DNA from: CAYVBE01 sp964448935
Lineage (GTDB): Bacteria > Planctomycetota > Brocadiia > SM23-32
Length of the DNA: 12,054 nucleotides
Assembly (NCBI GenBank): GCA_964448935.1
Contig: CAYVBE010000131.1
Coordinates: 1 to 12,054 of the forward strand
Direction: 5' to 3'
A program made the translations under genes and the position numbers. The notes below the pieces were generated by a model. It did not search any database. It was not told where the DNA came from and saw only the letters and a list, made by a program, of their open reading frames with translations. Below are positions 6,646-12,054 of the stretch, piece after piece; the first letter of the stretch is position 1, and each line of letters starts with the position of its first letter.

Positions 6646-6660
6646 AGGCGCGCCGCGCCT
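6646..6660. repeat. 15-bp GC palindrome at the end of the nucleotidylyltransferase gene
   Basis: AGGCGCG-C-CGCGCCT has perfect 7-bp arms around one base. It overlaps the stop codon of the upstream gene (6659-6661) and lies just upstream of the -35 of the aldolase-like promoter. No T tract follows on the minus strand, so a standard terminator is unlikely. An operator, or a hairpin that protects the mRNA end, is possible. Confidence 0.3.
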
Positions 6661-7399
6661 ACTCTCGGTCCGGGAACTCACGGCATACTAACCTGTAACT
6701 CTCCAAAGTGCCGATGTCGTAAGTGCCCTCTGGGCGCGTGAGTGCGTAGACCGGCAGCCGATCCACCAGCCATGCCAGCAGGTGGCCGGGAGCGTCCGGG
6801 TTGTTGCCCTCTTCCAGAAAAGTCCCGATGGCGTCCACGGCCTCGGCGGTGTACATGTAGAACGGCGGCACGCGGTGGCGGCCCCCGGGCTGCTCCGGTT
6901 TCTCCTCGAAGGCCACGATGCGGCCTTCCTCGTCCAGTTCGGCGACGCCGCTGCGCTTCAGGCGCTCCTCATCCTCGGGGCAGACGAAGACGGCGCTGGC
7001 GCCCTTCTGCCGGTACAGGTCCACGATGTCGGCCAGGTCGAAACGCGGCAGGTTGTCGGTCGCCAGCACGTAGGCCGGCTGCCCGGCCGCATCGCCCTGC
7101 TCGACGGCGAACTGAATGTCCCGCACCGCCCCCCGCCGGTCCTCGTTGCAGGTGGAGCCGTCGTCGAATATCTCCAGCGGCACGGGGAAGCTCCGGTCCG
7201 CCGCCCACTCCTCGAAATCCTCCACGAAGCGGGCGTTGCTGACCAGCAGCAGCCGTTCGATCTCCGGAACGCTCTCCAGTTGCTCGATCAGGTGGTCTAT
7301 CAGCGGCCGCCCGCCGACCTCAAGCAGCGGTTTAGCCTTGTCACGAGTCAGCGGGTAGAGGCGCGTCCCGTAGCCGGCCGCGAGCAGAATGGCGTTCAT
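6659..7399 (-). CDS. Sugar-1-phosphate nucleotidylyltransferase, 246 aa
   Basis: This enzyme should join a sugar 1-phosphate to an NTP, giving an NDP-sugar and pyrophosphate. The signature LAAGYGTRLYPLT (6-18) and KPLLEVGGRPLI (23-34) form the nucleotide-binding loop. ATDNLPRFDL (113-122) carries the metal-binding Asp115, FEEKPE (165-170) and PPFYMYT (178-184) are sugar-side motifs, and TYDIGT (226-231) gives the second metal Asp228. At about 246 residues it is a single catalytic domain without the left-handed helix of longer relatives, closest to RmlA/HddC-like enzymes. Base and sugar cannot be told from sequence. The ATG at 7399 overlaps the mazG stop (ATGA), which rejects a 68-residue upstream extension that lies inside mazG. 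A role in making activated sugars for surface glycans, perhaps alongside the nearby heptosyltransferase, is inference. Confidence 0.88.
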   Translation of the reverse strand: MNAILLAAGYGTRLYPLTRDKAKPLLEVGGRPLIDHLIEQLESVPEIERLLLVSNARFVEDFEEWAADRSFPVPLEIFDDGSTCNEDRRGAVRDIQFAVEQGDAAGQPAYVLATDNLPRFDLADIVDLYRQKGASAVFVCPEDEERLKRSGVAELDEEGRIVAFEEKPEQPGGRHRVPPFYMYTAEAVDAIGTFLEEGNNPDAPGHLLAWLVDRLPVYALTRPEGTYDIGTLESYRLVCREFPDRE

Positions 7400-8160
7400 G
7401 TGTCCGCACCTTGAATCTCTGATCTGAGTCTCTCGGCCAGACGGGACCTCTCCTCCTCGGACAGGTCCCGCAACTGCCGACCATCCTCCCGAAAGGCCTC
7501 CTCCTCCCGCCGGAACGCGGCGGTCAGACGCTTCAGGCTCTGCCGGAGGGCATCCTCCGGGTTGACGCCGTCGCGACGGGCGAGGCCTGCCACCGCCAGG
7601 CACAGCAGGCCCGTGGCGTCCTCGGTCCCGTCGCCGTGCGCCGCCTTCCCCACCTGTTTGCGCGCGAGTTCCAGGCTTTCCTCGGGCGGCAGTACCTCGA
7701 CGCCGGCCTGCCGCAGCCTGCTCAGTATACGCGTCGCTTTCAGCAGCCCCGGCAGTTCCCCGGGCAGGCCGTCAAGAACGGACTCCTTGCGCTCGAGGTC
7801 GGTCTTGATGCGCTCCCAGCGCCGGACCACCTCGTCGGGGGATTCGGCCGTTGCCTGCCCGAAAACGTGCGGATGGCGCCGCCGGAGCTTCTCGGTGATC
7901 AGCCGGATCACGTCCTCCACGTCGAACAAGCCATCCTCTTGGGCTATCTCCGCCTGGAAGAGTATCTGGAGCAGCAGGTCGCCCAGTTCCCCGCAGAGTT
8001 CCACGTAGTCCCGCTCATCCAGGGCGTGGAGCGCCTCGTAGGTTTCTTCCAGCAGGTATGCACGGAGGGTGTCAAAGGTCTGGGCCCTGTCCCACGGACA
8101 CTCCCGCCGCAGGGTATGCATGACCCGGACCAGCTCTTCGAAGTCTTCGCCAACGCTCAT
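7396..8160 (-). CDS. mazG: Nucleoside triphosphate pyrophosphohydrolase MazG, 254 aa
   Basis: MazG hydrolyses NTPs and dNTPs to monophosphate and pyrophosphate and is thought to clear aberrant nucleotides. The N-terminal domain is textbook: MHTLRRECPWDRAQTFDTL (14-32), then the metal-binding LEETYEA (37-43, Glu38, Glu39, Glu42) and GELGDLLLQ (57-65, Glu58, Asp61). HPHVFG (96-101) and WERIK (115-119) follow. The C-terminal half begins LPGLLKA (136-142) but has degenerated from the second MazG repeat and ends in a charged region (residues 215-254). Length is usual. The ribosome binding site is weak (GAGCGAC), and the gene lies 51 bp after the GH42 stop, consistent with one operon. Its stop overlaps the next ATG. 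No mazEF or other toxin gene is nearby, so a housekeeping role is more likely than a toxin-linked one. Confidence 0.95.
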   Translation of the reverse strand: MSVGEDFEELVRVMHTLRRECPWDRAQTFDTLRAYLLEETYEALHALDERDYVELCGELGDLLLQILFQAEIAQEDGLFDVEDVIRLITEKLRRRHPHVFGQATAESPDEVVRRWERIKTDLERKESVLDGLPGELPGLLKATRILSRLRQAGVEVLPPEESLELARKQVGKAAHGDGTEDATGLLCLAVAGLARRDGVNPEDALRQSLKRLTAAFRREEEAFREDGRQLRDLSEEERSRLAERLRSEIQGADT

Positions 8161-8211
8161 CGGTTGTCGCTCAGCGTAGAAAAGCGGCAGGTCTATGGAA
8201 AAGGCGGGGAC

Positions 8212-10194
8212 TCAACCTTCCAGCAGGCGGACCCCGTAGCCGGCCAGGGGGACCCGATCCGAGAACTCCTCGTCCGTCAGCAAATCCCGCAGGGTCGTCT
8301 CTCCCGGCGCGTCCAGGTCCAGATCCTCTCCCCCGTGGTTGAGCAAGAACGTCAACGGAGGCCTGTCCGGCGGCACATTGAGGGGGACGACTTCGACGGC
8401 CTGCGAGGCCCAGGGATGCGGCCCGATGCCGACCTCGTCCAGGGCCATCTGCAGCAGTCGGTCGTAGAGGTCTTTGCCGGTGACCGCCCCCACGAAGTAG
8501 GCCGACCCCTCCCCGACGGAGCGGCGCGTGACGGCCGGTGTGCCGGCGTAGAACCCGTCTCCGTACTCGGCCAGAGCTTCTGCCGAATCCGGCTCCAGCA
8601 GGCACGCCAGCCCCTGCACGGGAAACTGCTCGCCGTCCATCAGCACGTAGTTCTGGCCTTCCTCACCGATGATGTCGTGCTCGGTCACCTCAACCCCGAA
8701 CACGGAGGCGAAAGGCCCGGGCGGCGGGCTCATGAACCAGGAGTTGTGCTCCGTGCGGTAGCCGGCCGGGGCGGTGACCACCAGCGTGCCGCCCTCCTCA
8801 ACGAACCGGTGCCAGCGCGCCCCCATCCGCCCGCGGGCGATGACCTGCATGGGCGCTACGACGAGGGCGTATTCGTCCAGCTCCTGGTCGTAGGGTATTA
8901 TGTCCAGGTTCACGCCCTTCCGGCGGAACAGGCTGTAGAGGGCCTGGAAATGCGCCCGATAGTCCAGCTCGGCGCCCATCGAGTCGGCCTGCAGTGCCCA
9001 CATGCAGTCGTAATCGAGCATCAGCGCCACCCTGACGTCGGGCAGCAGGCCCTCCCACAGATGGGCCTTCTCCTTTAGCTCCTCGATGGTTGCCTGCACC
9101 TCCCGGTAGCGCCGACGGCGCGTGCCGCCCGCATCCAGCAGGCCGTACCAGTGCATCTCCTGACCGGCCGCACAGGTGCGCCAGCGGAAGTAGCTGATCA
9201 GCTCCGCCCCCCGGGCCGCCGCCTGGAACGACCACAGCCTGAGCTGTCCCGGCTCTGGCAGGCGGCGCGCGGCGGGTATCAGGGTCGGGCCGGCCTGCTG
9301 CTCCAGCACCCAGAAAGACCGCCGCTTCATCGCGCGGGTCAGGTCCAGTTGCATGGCCACCGCGTCCGCGTTCTCTGCGGTCACGGGGTAGTTGTCGTAG
9401 GAGGCCACGTCCACAACGGAACCGACCGAGAACTGGTTCACTTGTTCGGTGCCGAGGCCGATGCTGTTCGTGGTGATCGGCTTGGTTCCGCCGGAATTCT
9501 CCTCGATGATTTCCCGCTGCTCTTTGACGAAATCACGGACGGTGGCGGACGTGAACCGCTCGTAGTCCAGCGCCAGCGAGGGGTGCACGCCGGCCGGCGT
9601 GCGGCGCGGGGCGGGGATGTAGTGCCAGTCCAAAAACTCCTGGCTCCAGAATGCGGTGCCCCACAGGTTGTTCAGGCGCTCGATGGTGCCGTAGCGCCGC
9701 TTGAGCCACTCGCGGAACGCCTGCTCGCAGTCGTCGCAGTAGCAGCGGCCGCTCCCGTGGCAGCCCAGTTCGTTGTCAATCTGCCAGGCGTAGAGCTGGG
9801 GCTTGTGCCCGAAGTTTCTGGCCAGCTCCCGCACGATCCGCAGCACGTAGCGCCGGTAGGGGCGGTTGTTCAGGCAGACGTGGCGCCGGCTGCCCGCATA
9901 CCACTTCCTGCCCTCGCGGTCCTCGGGCAGCATGGTGGGATGCCGGTCAAACAGCCACGAGGGCGGTGCGGCGGTGGGGGTGCAGAGGATGACCCTCAGC
10001 TCTTCGGAGTCCAGCACCTCGATGGCCCGCTCCAGCCAGTCCATCTCGTAGCGGCCGCGTCGCGGTTCAAGGTGTGACCACGCAAATTCACCCACCCGCA
10101 CGACCTCTATCCCCGTTTTCCGTATCAGCCGGGCATCTTCGGCCCAGCGCTGCTCGGGCCAATGCTCGGGGTAGTAGGCCACGCCGATTTGCAT
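8212..10194 (-). CDS. GH42 beta-galactosidase, 660 aa
   Basis: A glycoside hydrolase family 42 enzyme, expected to release beta-linked galactose from oligosaccharides with retention of configuration. Residues 1-380 are the TIM barrel, starting MQIGVAYYPEHWPEQRW. The acid/base is Glu142 in AWQIDNELGC and the likely nucleophile is Glu298 in WVLEQQAG. Cys107, Cys151, Cys153 and Cys156 form the structural zinc site of this family, at positions one off from those of the Thermus A4 enzyme. Residues about 395-590 form the trimerisation domain, and the last ~60 are a small beta domain. There is no signal peptide, so it acts in the cytoplasm on imported sugars. The ATG at 10194 is preceded by GGAGG at 5 nt, so a 27-residue upstream extension is not used. 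It heads the operon with mazG and the nucleotidylyltransferase. GH42 enzymes with arabinosidase activity exist. Confidence 0.94.
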   Translation of the reverse strand: MQIGVAYYPEHWPEQRWAEDARLIRKTGIEVVRVGEFAWSHLEPRRGRYEMDWLERAIEVLDSEELRVILCTPTAAPPSWLFDRHPTMLPEDREGRKWYAGSRRHVCLNNRPYRRYVLRIVRELARNFGHKPQLYAWQIDNELGCHGSGRCYCDDCEQAFREWLKRRYGTIERLNNLWGTAFWSQEFLDWHYIPAPRRTPAGVHPSLALDYERFTSATVRDFVKEQREIIEENSGGTKPITTNSIGLGTEQVNQFSVGSVVDVASYDNYPVTAENADAVAMQLDLTRAMKRRSFWVLEQQAGPTLIPAARRLPEPGQLRLWSFQAAARGAELISYFRWRTCAAGQEMHWYGLLDAGGTRRRRYREVQATIEELKEKAHLWEGLLPDVRVALMLDYDCMWALQADSMGAELDYRAHFQALYSLFRRKGVNLDIIPYDQELDEYALVVAPMQVIARGRMGARWHRFVEEGGTLVVTAPAGYRTEHNSWFMSPPPGPFASVFGVEVTEHDIIGEEGQNYVLMDGEQFPVQGLACLLEPDSAEALAEYGDGFYAGTPAVTRRSVGEGSAYFVGAVTGKDLYDRLLQMALDEVGIGPHPWASQAVEVVPLNVPPDRPPLTFLLNHGGEDLDLDAPGETTLRDLLTDEEFSDRVPLAGYGVRLLEG

Positions 10195-10264
10195 CGCAAC
10201 CTCCCGGGACCATTGCATTCCGTGCGCACGGCGCCCAGCGCATCTGAGCCGCCGCACTGCCGCA

Positions 10265-10284
10265 GGTTCCCGCAACCGGGAACC
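10265..10284. promoter_or_regulatory. 8-bp perfect inverted repeat in the GH42 leader
   Basis: GGTTCCCG (10265-10272), a CAAC loop and CGGGAACC (10277-10284) form a perfect inverted repeat, flanked on each side by a direct CCGCAGG (10260-10266 and 10284-10290). It lies between the candidate GH42 -10 and the start codon, and no T run follows on either strand. It therefore reads better as a repressor operator (20-bp palindrome) or leader hairpin than as a terminator. A sugar-responsive regulator would fit, but none is encoded here. Confidence 0.4.
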
Positions 10285-10301
10285 CGCAGGTCCAGCAAAT
10301 C

Positions 10302-10332
10302 ATTATAATAGGAGATGGCTTTCTAAAATCAA
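10302..10332 (-). promoter_or_regulatory. Candidate promoter of the GH42-mazG operon
   Basis: On the minus strand a perfect TATAAT (10307-10302) is preceded by TTGATT (10332-10327) at 19 nt, a slightly long spacer. Start would be near 10295, leaving a leader of about 100 nt that contains the inverted repeat at 10265-10284. The sequence ATTATAAT also reads as TATAAT on the plus strand (10304-10309), but without a -35. Confidence 0.45.
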
Positions 10333-10376
10333 GCTTCTCGGAGACGGCCCGCCTCCAAAACCACTCGCCGCGTGGC

Positions 10377-10406
10377 TTGTCCGCCACCCGCCCGTTGTGG
10401 TATCCT
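10377..10406 (+). promoter_or_regulatory. Candidate promoter of the cysteine synthase gene
   Basis: TTGTCC (10377-10382), an 18-nt spacer and TATCCT (10401-10406) form a fair sigma70 match. Start would be near 10413, with a leader of about 58 nt. It lies inside the upstream in-frame extension of the gene, which supports the ATG at 10471. Confidence 0.4.
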
Positions 10407-10470
10407 GCTGCTCTCCGGCAGCGCCTCAGGCCGCTGCTCACTCAGATGCCGCTGGCCGAGAAAGAGACAA

Positions 10471-11358
10471 ATGCTCACAGACAACGTTCTCGACCTGGTG
10501 GGAAACACGCCCCTCATCCGGCTATCCGGGGAGAACCTGTTCCTCAAGGCCGAATTCCTGAACCCCGGCGGCAGCATCAAGGACCGCGTCGCCCTGGCGA
10601 TGATCGAGGGGGCTGAGCGGGACGGCCGCCTGCGCCCGGAGTCCGTCATCGTGGAGCCCAGCTCCGGCAACACGGGCATCGGCCTGGCCCTCGTCGGCCG
10701 CCTGAAGGGCTACCGCGTGCGCATCGTCATGCCGTCCGGCATGAGTGAGGAGCGCAAGAAGCTCATCGAGGCCCTGGGCGCGGAGTTGGTGCTGACCCCG
10801 GATGAGGAGAGTATCGCGGGGGCCGTCCGGCGGGCGGAGGAGATAGCGGCCGAGGACGACCGAGTCTTCGTCCCCCAGCAGTTTGAGAACCCGCACAACC
10901 CGCGCGTCCACTACGAACAGACCGCCCGCGAGCTGTGGCGCCAGATGGGCGGGGAGATTGCGGCGTTCGTCGCCGGCGTCGGCAGCGGGGGCACGCTGCA
11001 GGGGGTCGGCAAGTTTCTGCACGACCACAAGCCGGACGCCCGCGTCGTCGCCGTCGAGCCCAAAAACGTCTCCGCCCTGCTGGGCCACGAGCCCGGCCTG
11101 CACCAGATCCAGGGAATAGGCGACGGATTCGTGCCCGGCGTGCTGGACGTCTCGCTGGTGGACGAGGTGATCGAGGTGACCGATGAGGACGCCATCGAGA
11201 CCACCCGCGAGCTGGGCCGCGAGCACGGGCTGCTGGTGGGCATCTCCTCCGGTGCCAACGTCTGGGCGGCGCGCAGCGTGGCCCGCCGCGTGGACGGCAA
11301 CATCGCCTCCATCCTGCCCGACCGCGCCGAGCGGTACTTCAGCACCACCCTGCTTTAG
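10471..11358 (+). CDS. cysK: O-acetylserine sulfhydrylase (cysteine synthase), 295 aa
   Basis: This PLP enzyme makes cysteine from O-acetylserine (or a related activated serine) and sulfide. LVGNTPLIRL (9-18) opens the fold, and NPGGSIKDRVA (31-41) holds Lys37, the PLP lysine. SSGNTGIGLA (64-73) binds the substrate carboxylate, VAGVGSGGTLQG (167-178) grips the PLP phosphate, GIGDGF (215-220) is a CysK-type loop, and GISSGA (257-262) and LPDRAERYFST (282-292) close the active site. The Lys region lies a few residues nearer the N-terminus than in most homologues, making this a short CysK/CysM (usually 300-320 residues). CysK is preferred over CysM from the overall motifs, with moderate certainty. 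The ATG at 10471 has only a weak purine-rich site (GAGAAAGAG). The gene stands alone, divergent from GH42. Confidence 0.93.
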   Translation: MLTDNVLDLVGNTPLIRLSGENLFLKAEFLNPGGSIKDRVALAMIEGAERDGRLRPESVIVEPSSGNTGIGLALVGRLKGYRVRIVMPSGMSEERKKLIEALGAELVLTPDEESIAGAVRRAEEIAAEDDRVFVPQQFENPHNPRVHYEQTARELWRQMGGEIAAFVAGVGSGGTLQGVGKFLHDHKPDARVVAVEPKNVSALLGHEPGLHQIQGIGDGFVPGVLDVSLVDEVIEVTDEDAIETTRELGREHGLLVGISSGANVWAARSVARRVDGNIASILPDRAERYFSTTLL

Positions 11359-11364
11359 CAGGGT
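11347..11364 (+). terminator. Hairpin at the cysteine synthase stop codon, possible weak terminator
   Basis: ACCCTGC-TTTA-GCAGGGT is a perfect 7-bp stem whose loop carries part of the stop codon (TAG, 11356-11358). Only GTTT follows at a short distance, so termination would be weak. It may instead stabilise the transcript end. Confidence 0.35.
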
Positions 11365-11375
11365 ACGCGTTTAGC
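11363..11375. repeat. 13-bp direct repeat, copy 1 (GTACGCGTTTAGC)
   Basis: The same 13 bp recurs at 11721-11733. Copy 1 overlaps the left inverted repeat of the first foldback element. Copy 2 lies just before the left arm of the second. In both cases a run of G with or without C precedes it. This suggests a shared element end. Confidence 0.6.
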
Positions 11376-11631
11376 CCGGATATTTCACGAGAGTTTTTCG
11401 GGACCGCACTCATCTATCTGAAGAAACGTACCTTACAGCAAACAAACCGGCCGTGCACAAGCAACACCCTGTGTACGCACCAGGGCGACGGTTTTGCTCT
11501 CAGGCAAGCCCGCACAAGCGAGCTACCGCAGGCGTGCCAGAAGGCACGTCGAGGACAGGCGAGCGCGGAGGGCGCCGCATGAGGGCAAAAACGTCCGCTG
11601 GACGAAAAACACTCGTGAAATACCCGGGTTA
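11372..11631. mobile_element. 260-bp foldback (MITE-like) element with 29-bp inverted ends
   Basis: The left end (11372-11400, TAGCCCGG...TTTTTCG) and the reverse complement of the right end (11603-11631) match at 26 of 29 positions. A second, nested inverted pair is at 11487-11501 and 11581-11595 (13 of 15 positions). The centre has a small hairpin, CGTGCC-AGAA-GGCACG (11533-11548). The interior has no convincing gene. This layout is that of a non-autonomous transposable element or deleted insertion sequence that relies on a transposase elsewhere. The left end begins 14 bp past the cysteine synthase stop. Exact ends are uncertain because weaker similarity (ACGC) continues outward on both sides, and no clear target duplication is visible. 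Confidence 0.65.
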
Positions 11632-11706
11632 GCGTGCTCAACCGAGAAGGTTCGTAGCGTACCCCGCCTCGCGTGTCTGACCCCGGTGCGTTCGAAGCAC
11701 GGATTC

Positions 11707-11721
11707 CGCCCTGCAAGGGCG
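11707..11721. repeat. Short hairpin between the two foldback elements
   Basis: CGCCCT-GCA-AGGGCG is a perfect 6-bp stem with a 3-base loop. It runs directly into copy 2 of the 13-bp repeat. No T tract follows. Confidence 0.3.
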
Positions 11722-11733
11722 TACGCGTTTAGC
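11721..11733. repeat. 13-bp direct repeat, copy 2 (GTACGCGTTTAGC)
   Basis: It is identical to 11363-11375 and lies 358 bp downstream of it. It is followed after two bases by the left arm of the second foldback element, as copy 1 leads into the first element. Confidence 0.6.
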
Positions 11734-11735
11734 GC

Positions 11736-11936
11736 ACGTCCTGAATCGCCTGCCCGGCGGGCTTACGGCACGGAGACTCTTCAGAAGATGGTCCGAGGAC
11801 CGCAGGGAGAGCCGTTTCTGTAAGCCCGCGAAGCGGGCGCTTCAGACGTAGCCCCGCGTGAGCCCGCGAAGCGGGGGAACCCGGGGATTGGGGGCAAAAA
11901 ACACCCGGAGCCCCTGCAGGTGGCGATTCAGGACGT
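11736..11936. repeat. 201-bp foldback repeat with perfect 15-bp inverted ends
   Basis: ACGTCCTGAATCGCC (11736-11750) is exactly reverse-complementary to 11922-11936. Inside, CGGGCTTAC (11758-11766) pairs with GTAAGCCCG (11820-11828), ACGGC (11765-11769) with GCCGT (11811-11815), and GGTCC with GGACC (11790-11801). Two identical 15-mers, AGCCCGCGAAGCGGG (11823-11837 and 11861-11875), are each a hairpin with a GAA loop. GCGAAGC is known as an unusually stable DNA mini-hairpin. The set could be a second mobile foldback element, a REP-like cluster or a structured RNA. I see no gene in it. Confidence 0.5.
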
Positions 11937-11958
11937 TCAGGGGCCTGTATAGCTCTCT

Positions 11959-12000
11959 GCCTCGCCGCTGAGGCGCCCGTTCCACGGGCTCTGTTTTTCT
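11959..12000 (+). terminator. Tandem hairpins followed by a T tract
   Basis: GCCTC-GCCGCT-GAGGC (11959-11974) abuts GCCCGT-TCC-ACGGGC (11975-11989), which is followed by TCTGTTTTTCT. The second hairpin with its T run is a good rho-independent terminator on the plus strand. No plus-strand gene ends near it: the closest is cysteine synthase, 600 bp upstream. It may therefore end a non-coding transcript or read-through RNA. Confidence 0.5.
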
Positions 12001-12054
12001 GTAACCGTTCACGGATTTTGGCTCAAGCGGCCACGAGGGAGGGGGGAGGTTGAC

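Larger units (their letters stand above)
11359..12054. other. Gene-free tail of about 700 bp, repeat-rich
   Basis: Beyond the two foldback repeats, the 13-bp direct repeats and the tandem hairpins listed separately, I see no supported gene here. The open frames at 11414-11716 (minus) and 11494-11823 (plus) have Cys/Arg-rich, low-information translations and run across the repeat ends. The last 54 bp (12001-12054), ending in a purine run GAGGGAGGGGGGAGGTTGAC, could be the start of another unit, but it is too short to judge. Confidence 0.6.

Noticed and set aside
7636..10077. Long plus-strand frames opposite mazG and GH42
   Set aside because: They mirror recognised genes, have no motifs or plausible start signals, and reflect high GC content.
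11414..11823. Open frames inside the terminal repeat region on both strands
   Set aside because: Translations are Cys/Arg/Ser-rich without recognisable domains, and they cross the inverted-repeat ends. I see no transposase motif.
11359..12054. CRISPR array
   Set aside because: Only two copies each of the 13-bp and 15-bp repeats are present, the spacing is irregular, and no cas gene is in the window.

Overview
The window is a GC-rich stretch of bacterial chromosome with closely packed genes. A WaaF-type heptosyltransferase and a lipoprotein suggest a diderm (Gram-negative-type) organism. The mix of a Flp-type pilin, a large divergent ABC exporter permease, a GH42 galactosidase and a divergent class II aldolase would suit a Planctomycetota, Armatimonadota or similar lineage. 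The sequence alone does not fix the phylum.

Layout, left to right. Positions 1-279 hold a promoter and a 40-residue Flp-like prepilin, which converges on dapB (286-1071, minus; lysine/diaminopimelate synthesis). dapB is divergent from a three-gene plus-strand operon: a heptosyltransferase (1192-2262) overlapping by 4 bp with an ABC exporter ATPase (2259-2981), then its 559-residue permease (2996-4675). The operon converges on a small lipoprotein gene (4699-5106, minus). Next on the minus strand is a monocistronic gene with its own promoter and rho-independent terminator (5230-6540). It has no familiar annotation at first reading, but aligned by motif it is a divergent class II fructose-bisphosphate-aldolase-fold protein. 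Upstream of it lies a minus-strand operon: GH42 beta-galactosidase (8212-10194), MazG (7396-8160) and a sugar-1-phosphate nucleotidylyltransferase (6659-7399). The last two overlap by 4 bp. A divergent control region (10195-10470) separates this operon from a cysteine synthase gene (10471-11358, plus).

The last ~700 bp (11359-12054) has no credible gene. It holds two foldback repeats. One is 260 bp with 29-bp imperfect terminal inverted repeats. The other is ~200 bp with perfect 15-bp inverted repeats and two internal GCGAAGC mini-hairpins. A 13-bp sequence, GTACGCGTTTAGC, precedes both. The region ends in tandem hairpins with a T tract.

Functionally, the genes cover housekeeping amino-acid synthesis (dapB, cysteine synthase), envelope work (heptosyltransferase, exporter, nucleotidylyltransferase, lipoprotein, pilin) and sugar handling (GH42, aldolase-like protein). 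I see no defence island, CRISPR array, or tRNA or rRNA gene. The points most worth a second look are the divergent aldolase, the minimal pilin and the terminal foldback repeats.
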